Shown here piece after piece: positions 58,150 through 64,000 of a stretch of 64,000 bases of DNA (the stretch's first letter is position 1; each line of letters opens with the position of its first letter). The DNA comes from CAWAQA01 sp963784065. GTDB lineage: Bacteria > Acidobacteriota > Vicinamibacteria > Vicinamibacterales > UBA2999. Position numbers and translations under genes: made by a program. Under the pieces are notes generated by a model that was not told where the DNA came from, did no database searches, and saw only the letters and a program-made list of their open reading frames with translations. The stretch is taken from assembly GCA_963784065.1 (NCBI GenBank), contig CAWAQA010000001.1, forward strand, positions 310,001 through 374,000. The letters run 5' to 3'.

Positions 58150-58268
58150 GGGAACATTGTAGTGGGCAGCTGGCAGCGGAGCGGCGGGGCGTAGGACCGC
58201 GAGGCGGTCGCCTGTCCGCGCGTCCACGGCTGGACCTGACGGCCCTGCCGCTGCCCGCTGCCCGCTGT

Positions 58269-60956
58269 TCAGAAGCGAAACTGCATCCCCACTTCGATCC
58301 GCCTGGCCTGCGCCGCCGACGTGGGCAGGCCGAAGAACGGCGACTGCAGGTTGCCGCTGAAGTTCACGTAATTCGTCCGGTTCAGGATGTTCGAGCCCTG
58401 GACGTAGAGCTCCACGCTGAAGCGCTGGTTGGCGCCGTCGCCTCCACCACGGCCCGCGGCCACCGCCCTGTCCGCCGCCGCGCCCGCCGCGCGGCGATCT
58501 GCTGGCCGCCGCCGCCCTGGCCGCCGCGCTGCCCGCCGAAGCCGAAGGCGCGCGTCAGCCGCGTGTTGAGATCGTACCGCGAGGCGCCGCGTGCGCTGTT
58601 GCGGCCGACGCCGGCGGGGCGATCGTTGCTCACGCCGTCGCCGTTGTCGTCGCGCCCCGTGGTGATCGTGTAGGGCGCTGCCGACAACGCGTTCGTGTCG
58701 ATGTTCGCGCGCAGCCCCAGCCACATGGGAAAGTTGACCATCGCGTTGAAGCGGTGACGGATGTCCTGTGACGCTGGCCCCCACTCGCCATCCGGGTCGA
58801 GGCTGTTGGCCGGCAGCGACAGCGGGTTGTCCGCGACGGTTCTTCGCGTTGGCGAAGGTGTAGTTGGCGTTCATGAACACGCGCTTCGCCGGGACGCTGT
58901 AGTTCATATACAGGTTGAGCCGATGGCCGGCGGTCCGGCCGGTCGACTCGATCTGCGTGACCGTGCCGACGTCGGGCTCGGGCCGCACGCCGGCTGCATC
59001 GGGCGCGTTGATGTTGCGCGATCGCATCTGGTTGCGGCCGCGCATGAACATGCACCGACGCCTGCACGTTGAGCGTCGGCGTGATCGGGCGCTCGACGCC
59101 GACAGACGCCTGCTGGACATACGGCAGCTTCAGGTCGGGCGCCGCCTGCACGCGGCCGCCTGGCAGCACGACCGACGAGACGCCGCCGATCGGATCGGGG
59201 TAGCCCGGATTGAGCACGAGCAGATCGCGCTGTGTCACACCGTCGACGCGCAGCGTCTGGTCGTGCAGGTTCGAGTCGTACCAGTCGTGGAAGACGCCGT
59301 AGCCGCCGCGCACCACTGTCTTCGACCCGCCGACGTTCCAGGTGAATCCAAGCGCGCGGCATCGGATTCACGTGGTCGCCGACGTGGTTCTGCATTTCCT
59401 GGCGAACGCCGACGCTCACCGACAGCGACGGGTGCAGCCGCACGTCGTCCTGCCAGTAGATCCCGAGCTGATACTGGGTGAACGCGGTGTCCACTTGACC
59501 GAGCCGCTGGGTGAACGTGTTGGGAAGGCCGGCCGCGAAGGCGTCCAGGCTGCCGAACGTGAACGTGCCGGCCGCGTTGCGTGCGTCGAAGTTCCGGTAG
59601 TTGCCGGCCTCGAGCAGCGCCCCCACGCGCATGCGCTGCTTGCCGACCGCGAAGTCGTAGTTGTCCTCGACCTCGAGCGTACGCCTCGTGCCCCGGTTCG
59701 ACACGCCGGCGCCGCCGCGGCTGAACGCGTCGATGACGACGATCGAGACGCCCTGATTCGCCGAGTCCGCGATCGATTCGCGCGTCGCGAACTGGACACG
59801 AAGCTCGTTCAGGGTCGCACGGCCGAGCACGGTCTGGACTGCGCCGCGTACCTCCTGGCGGCTGGACGACTGTGAGTAGGCGCGCTCCAGCAGGCTGAAA
59901 TTGCCGACGCCGAGGTTGCGGCGGGCGTCTTCGCCGGCGCGGTACTCGAGCCGCAGCGTGCTGTTCGTCGTCAGGCCGTGGTCCAGCCTGGCGGAGAAAT
60001 TCGTCTGCTCGAACGGGCGCCGCACCTGGTCGGCCACGCGCCCGTCGGGCGTCAGCGCGACGATGGTGCCGGAATCGAACGACCGGTTGCCGTCCACGTT
60101 GATGCGCAGCGACGTGCGGTTCCTGACGAGCGGACCGCGCACGCTCATGTTGAAGCGGCGGAACTGCTCGGGCATCTCCGCGCGCGCAAACGCGTTGCGC
60201 GCGTTGAGGACGTCGCTGCGCAGGCCGAGGTTGGCGTTGCCGCTCCATGCCGTCAACCCGGGCCGCGTGATGATCTCCACCTGGACGCGCCCGGCGTCGT
60301 GATTGTCGGCGGCGAACGAGTTGTTGCGGAAGCGCACCTGCCGGATGTCGTGGCGATTCGGCAGCCGGTCCGTCGCGGAAACCGTCAACCTGGAACACGG
60401 CGCCCGCGCCGCCGGTCATCGCCTCGAGCTGCGCGGCGAGCTCCTCGGGGTCGTCGGACAGCCCTTCGAGCTCCTCTTCTTCGAGCACGGTGCTCATGGA
60501 GTTGCCGCGACGATCGTCGGTGGCCGTGGTGTCGGTGACGATCACCTCCTCCTCGAGGCCCGCAAGATCCAGCGTCACCGCCTGACTGTTGTTACCGCGG
60601 CGAAGGGTGACGGTGCTGTCATGCGTCACGAAACCGGGAACCTCGACGTGGAGCTGCACCGGGCCGGCGGACAATCCGGAAATCGTGACGACGCCGCGCG
60701 CATCCGCGCTGACGTCCACGGCCGTGCCGTCGGCGCGAGTGATCCGCACGGGCGCCTGCGGCACGCCGCCGCCCGTCTCGTCCACCACGGTGACGCGCAG
60801 CGCCGCGTCGGGGGCGGCATTTTCCTGTGCCGCGACGTTGCCGGCCAGGCCAATGAGCAGCGCCAGCGCAATCACCGGCGGCCTCTTCCGGCTGAACCCG
60901 GAAGACACACGCCTCGAGGAGGAAGCAGCAGCATTCAGAAACATCACCCGGCACAT
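58269..60956 (-). CDS. TonB-dependent outer-membrane receptor, Oar-like (multiple frameshifts)
   Basis: About 890 residues. A signal peptide (VIALALLIGLAGNVAAQE) is followed by a carboxypeptidase-regulatory-like domain (ALRVTVVDETGGGVPQAPVR, GFVTHDSTVTLRRGNNSQ). A plug follows with ITRPGLTAWSGNANLGLRSD, then many barrel strands (SLRINVDGNRSFDSG, QYQLGIYWQDDVRLHPSLSV, PQPDAIAQ-like turns). The last strand RRIEVGMQFRF ends in Phe, as outer-membrane barrels do. At least five frame changes lie near 60365, 59355, 59045, 58845 and 58440. Ligand unknown. No TonB/ExbB genes are nearby. Confidence 0.88.
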
Positions 60957-61214
60957 GATGGGGCTTGGTTCGCTGAGGGTGTTATACGTCAGCCGCCCGC
61001 GTCCCGTTACTGCGCCGCATCCCGCCCCGGGCGGGTGTCAGCTCGGCGGTTGAAGCTCCGGCTCGTTCAGCAGTCACGTTCAGGGGTCAGACCCCGGGAG
61101 TCAGTCTTCAAAAGTGGGCGGTCCGGATGCAACATAATCACGTTCTCAGGCCGGATTCTGCTATCTGTTCAGGTACAGCCCTTGCTCTAAAGGCTGGCGA
61201 GGAGTTCTCGAACA

Positions 61215-62166
61215 ATGGAAATCAGCAAGGCCGCGGTCGGAGTGCTCGCAGGGTTGTGCCTGGCCGCTGGCGCCGGTGGCGCCTATATCGCCACCCGGGG
61301 CGGTGATGCACCCGCTCCCGTGGCCGCACCCGAAACCGCGACGATCAGCCCCGATCCGGCCCAGGAGGTCGGCGTCGAACAATCAGAGGCGATCGTGAGC
61401 GACAGCGCGGCAGTGCCGGAGCGCCCGGCCCGGGTTGTGCCGCCGCCCGCCGCCGCCGCCTGTTGAACGGCGCACGCCGAGCCCGCGCCCACGGGCGCAG
61501 GCTACGCGTCAGCCCGTCGTCGAGGAGGCGCCGCCGCCGGCCGTGGCCGAGGAGGCGCGGGTGGCGATCCCGCCCGCCCTCGAACCGGTCCGGATTGTGG
61601 AGCCCGAGCCGGTGCGACTGCCGGAACCGCCGGAGCCCCGGTTCGTGGAGCTGGTCGTCTCGGCAGACTCCGTGGTCGGCCTGCAGGTGGAGACGGCGTT
61701 GACGAGCGAGCGGGCTCGCGTGGAAGACGAGGTCGAGGCCCGTGTGACGCGCGACGTGCGCGTGGGCGAAAGGGTCGCGATTCCGGCCGGATCCAAGGCC
61801 GTTGGCGAGGTGACGCTGGTCGAGCGCGGCGGACGGATGCGGGATCGAGCGCGCCTCGGCATCCGTTTCACGTCAATCGTCCTCGCTGACGGCACACGCG
61901 TCCCGATCGAGACGGACACGATTTTCCGGGAAGGTGACGCACCGGGCGGCGAAAGCGCGGCCAAGATCGGCGGCGGCGCGATCGGCGGCGCCATCATCGG
62001 CGGGATTCTCGGCGGAGCGAAGGGTGCGATTATCGGCGGCACGGCCGGCGCCGGCGCCGGCAGCGCCGCAGTCCTGGCCGGCGGCCGCAATCCGGCGACG
62101 CTCCCCGCCGGGACGCCGGTCACGGTCAAGGTGCTGAAGCCGGTGAGCGTGGAAGTCGAAAAGTAG
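61215..62166 (+). CDS. Exported glycine-zipper protein (frameshifted)
   Basis: About 317 residues. A hydrophobic start (AAVGVLAGLCLAAGAGGAYI) acts as signal or anchor, followed by a Pro/Ala-rich low-complexity part where the frame changes near 61455. A folded domain has VVSADSVVGLQVETALTSER, EVEARVTRDVRVGERVAIPA and GIRFTSIVLADGTRVPIETD. Then comes a glycine zipper, GGGAIGGAIIGGILGGAKGA, able to insert in membranes, and the end TPVTVKVLKPVSVEVEK. No specific family recognised. It is divergent from the TonB receptor. Confidence 0.78.
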
Positions 62167-62192
62167 CGCCGGTCTGCGGTGTGTTCGGGTTC

Positions 62193-62216
62193 GGGCCGGT
62201 TTTGCCGGCCCTTTCT
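62193..62216 (+). terminator. Terminator after the glycine-zipper gene
   Basis: GGGCCGG (62193-62199) pairs with CCGGCCC (62205-62211) around TTTTG and is followed by TTTCT. It begins 27 bases after the stop codon. Confidence 0.7.
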
Positions 62217-62263
62217 CTGTACGCGTCCCCCCGGAGTAATATGGGCAGCTCAAGGAGCCATGC

Positions 62264-62791
62264 ATGACTGTTCGAATGATATTTGCGGCGGCCCTGGCCA
62301 CGGCGCTTAGCGTCCCCCTGGTGGCCCAGGTGCAGAAGAAAGAGATGACCGGCGTGCGGAACTACTCCCGGGTCGACGCGACGGTCGGCTGCGGCGGGCA
62401 GGTTGACCCGGCGGCCATGAAGGCGCTGAAGGGCGAAGGCTACGTCTCGGTGATCAACCTGCGGCTCCCGAGCGAGGAAGGGGCCAACGTCGATGCCAGC
62501 CGTGCCGCGGCGCAGGACGCAGGCCTGAAGTACATCCACCTGCCGTTCAACGCGGCGCAGCCGGACACGAAGGTGGTGGACAGCTTCCTGGCGGCCGTGG
62601 CCGACAAGAGCAACCAGCCCGTGTTCATCCACTGCGGCTCGGCCAACCGGGTGGGCGGCATGTGGTTGATCAAGCGCGTGCTGCAGGACAAGTGGGCGAT
62701 GGACCGCGCCACCAAGGAAGCCGAGGCGATCGGCCTGACGAACCCGCAGCTGAAGATGTTCGCGACCGACTACATCGCGAAGCATCAGTAA
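62264..62791 (+). CDS. Exported dual-specificity-phosphatase-like protein
   Basis: 175 residues. An N-terminal signal peptide (MIFAAALATALSVPLVAQ) precedes a compact cysteine phosphatase domain. The P-loop is VFIHCGSANRVGGMW, matching HCX5R with Cys and Arg present, and the general-acid strand region is YIHLPFNAAQPDTKVV. The early part (VDPAAMKALKGEGYVSVINL) is that of the pfam04273/DSP-like group often found with beta-lactamase-like hydrolases. An exported phosphatase of this type is unusual. ATG 62264 is followed at once by the signal. Confidence 0.85.
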   Translation: MTVRMIFAAALATALSVPLVAQVQKKEMTGVRNYSRVDATVGCGGQVDPAAMKALKGEGYVSVINLRLPSEEGANVDASRAAAQDAGLKYIHLPFNAAQPDTKVVDSFLAAVADKSNQPVFIHCGSANRVGGMWLIKRVLQDKWAMDRATKEAEAIGLTNPQLKMFATDYIAKHQ

Positions 62792-62828
62792 GGCTCTCCG
62801 GCTTCCAACTTCCAGACGCCCGACCTCG

Positions 62829-62853
62829 AACACCCACGCACGGCGTGGGTGTT
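62829..62853 (+). terminator. Hairpin after the phosphatase gene
   Basis: An 11-bp perfect stem AACACCCACGC / GCGTGGGTGTT with a 3-base loop, followed by a short T run. It stands 37 bases after the stop and 31 before the next start. Confidence 0.7.
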
Positions 62854-62884
62854 TGGCGTTGGGGATTGCGAGTTGGACATTGAC

Positions 62885-64000
62885 ATGGATCCATCCGACT
62901 TCCGCCGGCACGGCCACGCCCTGGTCGAGTGGATCGCCGAGTACCTCGAAGGCTCGGAGCGTTACCCCGTGCTGCCGCGCGTCGCGCCGGGGGACGTCGT
63001 CGCCGCGCTCCCGCGACAGGCGCCGGAGCAGGGAGAACCGTTCGAGGCCATCTTTGCCGACTTCGAGCGCGTCCTCGTTCCCGCGCTGACGCACTGGAAT
63101 CACCCCGGCTTCTTCGGCTACTTCGCGATCACCGCCAGCGCGCCCGGCGTGCTCGCCGAATTCCTGTCCGCCGCCCTCAACCAGCAGGCGATGCTCTGGC
63201 GCACCTCTCCTGCCGCCACCGAGCTCGAGGAAGTCGCGATGAACTGGCTGCGCGACCTGATGGGTCTGCCGGCCGCATTCGAGGGTGTCATCTACGACAC
63301 CGCCTCCATCGCCACGCTGCACGCGCTGGCGGCGGCGCGCGAAGCCTGCGTCCCCGGCGTGCGCGAGCACGGACTGGCCGGCCGATCCGGCCTTGGCGGC
63401 CTGCGGGTGTACTGCTCCGAGCACGCACACTCGTCGGTGGACAAGGCGATGATCATGCTCGGGCTCGGACAGGCGTCGCTGCGGCACATCGGCGCGGATG
63501 CGCAGTTCCGGATGCGGCCCGACGCGCTGCGCGAAGCGATCGCGGAGGACCGCGCCAACGGCCTGCGGCCACTTGCCGTCGTCGCGACGGTCGGCACGAC
63601 GTCGACGACCAGCGTGGATCCGGTACGTGAGATCGCCGCGATCTGCGCCGCGAACGACATCTGGCTGCATGTCGATGCCGCGTATGCGGGCGTGACCGCG
63701 ATGCTCCCCGACTTCCGTGCGCACTTCGACGGATGGGAGACGGCCGACTCCGTCGTCGTGAACCCGCACAAGTGGCTGTTCACGCCGTTCGATCTCAGCG
63801 CGTTCTATTGCCGCCGCATGGACGTGATGCGACAGGCGTTCTCGGTCGTGCCCGAATTTCTCCGTACTGCTGAAGGGTCGCGCGGCGTGCGCAACCTGAT
63901 GGACACCGGCGTGCAGCTCGGCCGCCGCTTCCGCGCGCTGAAGCTGTGGATGATCCTGCGGCACTTCGGGGCGGCGCGCATCCGCACCGTGCTGCGCGAG
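62885..64000 (+). CDS. Pyridoxal-dependent aromatic amino acid decarboxylase family, N-terminal part (partial)
   Basis: 372 codons are open to the window end. It begins MDPSDFRRHGHALVEWIAEY and has the group-II decarboxylase blocks HWNHPGFFGYFAITASAPG, LWRTSPAATELEEVAMNWLR and VYCSEHAHSSVDKAMIML. The PLP Asp and His are in WLHVDAAYAG, and the PLP Lys in VVVNPHKWLFTPFD. Substrates in the family are tryptophan, tyrosine, DOPA or phenylalanine; specificity cannot be read here. The C-terminal roughly 100 residues lie beyond the window. Confidence 0.92.
   Translation, partial: MDPSDFRRHGHALVEWIAEYLEGSERYPVLPRVAPGDVVAALPRQAPEQGEPFEAIFADFERVLVPALTHWNHPGFFGYFAITASAPGVLAEFLSAALNQQAMLWRTSPAATELEEVAMNWLRDLMGLPAAFEGVIYDTASIATLHALAAAREACVPGVREHGLAGRSGLGGLRVYCSEHAHSSVDKAMIMLGLGQASLRHIGADAQFRMRPDALREAIAEDRANGLRPLAVVATVGTTSTTSVDPVREIAAICAANDIWLHVDAAYAGVTAMLPDFRAHFDGWETADSVVVNPHKWLFTPFDLSAFYCRRMDVMRQAFSVVPEFLRTAEGSRGVRNLMDTGVQLGRRFRALKLWMILRHFGAARIRTVLRE

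Overview
This window is GC-rich (about two-thirds G+C by eye) bacterial chromosome. Several features point to an acidobacterium, probably near the Vicinamibacteria: an Oar-like TonB-dependent receptor with an N-terminal carboxypeptidase-regulatory-like domain, a secreted protein made of the same repeats, densely packed intergenic hairpin repeats, and small GxxExxY and four-helix-bundle genes sitting inside such repeats. This assignment is inference from gene style, not from a marker gene. About 37 frameshifts split 23 otherwise well-conserved genes. In most cases I worked through, deleting one G or C restores the conserved protein. I therefore read them as base-calling or assembly errors and annotate each split gene as one CDS.

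Layout. 1-4.6 kb: end of an M28 peptidase, an ECF sigma factor, two HlyC/CorC-type membrane proteins, lipB. 4.7-7.5 kb: a minus-strand lpdA - E2 - lipB lipoate/2-oxoacid dehydrogenase operon. 7.6-14.6 kb: the most interesting region, a plus-strand set consisting of a sigma-54 response regulator, a radical SAM/SPASM peptide maturase, a 30-residue peptide, a family-5 solute-binding lipoprotein and a histidine kinase. A perfect dyad and a -24/-12 promoter lie in front of the maturase. I interpret this as a possible modified-peptide signalling circuit. 14.6-16 kb: HU, queF, a small Smr protein. 16-21.8 kb: a SNF2-type helicase coupled to a large Eco57I-like adenine methyltransferase, probably a defence pair, followed by a GxxExxY gene inside inverted repeats. 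22-29 kb: a chlorite-dismutase-like protein, a HAD phosphatase, sucA, sucB and a double-FKBP isomerase. 29-35 kb: pruA, a MATE transporter, a decayed four-helix-bundle gene, parE. 35-42 kb: a LOTUS-NYN protein, parC, an FAD-linked oxidase, a DUF2461 protein. 42-48 kb: a MocR-type regulator, a membrane MutS-like ATPase, and kynA/kynU separated by an inserted four-helix-bundle element. 48-56 kb: a GcvT-like protein, two phytoene-desaturase-like oxidoreductases, a carboxypeptidase-regulatory-like secreted protein, a GNAT, a DinB/YfiT protein. 56-64 kb: a lone microcompartment shell protein with a MerR regulator, thiO, the TonB receptor, a glycine-zipper protein, a secreted dual-specificity-type phosphatase and the start of an aromatic amino acid decarboxylase.

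Three classes of dispersed repeat run through the window. The first is REP-like hairpins with 8-bp GC stems and a TGAA/TTCA loop. The second is longer word-like inverted repeats built from CACAGAGA/CGCGGAGA units, some empty and some carrying a small gene. The third is TTGGGAGTTGG / CCAACTCCCAA-type repeats. No tRNA, rRNA, CRISPR array, transposase or integrase was recognised.
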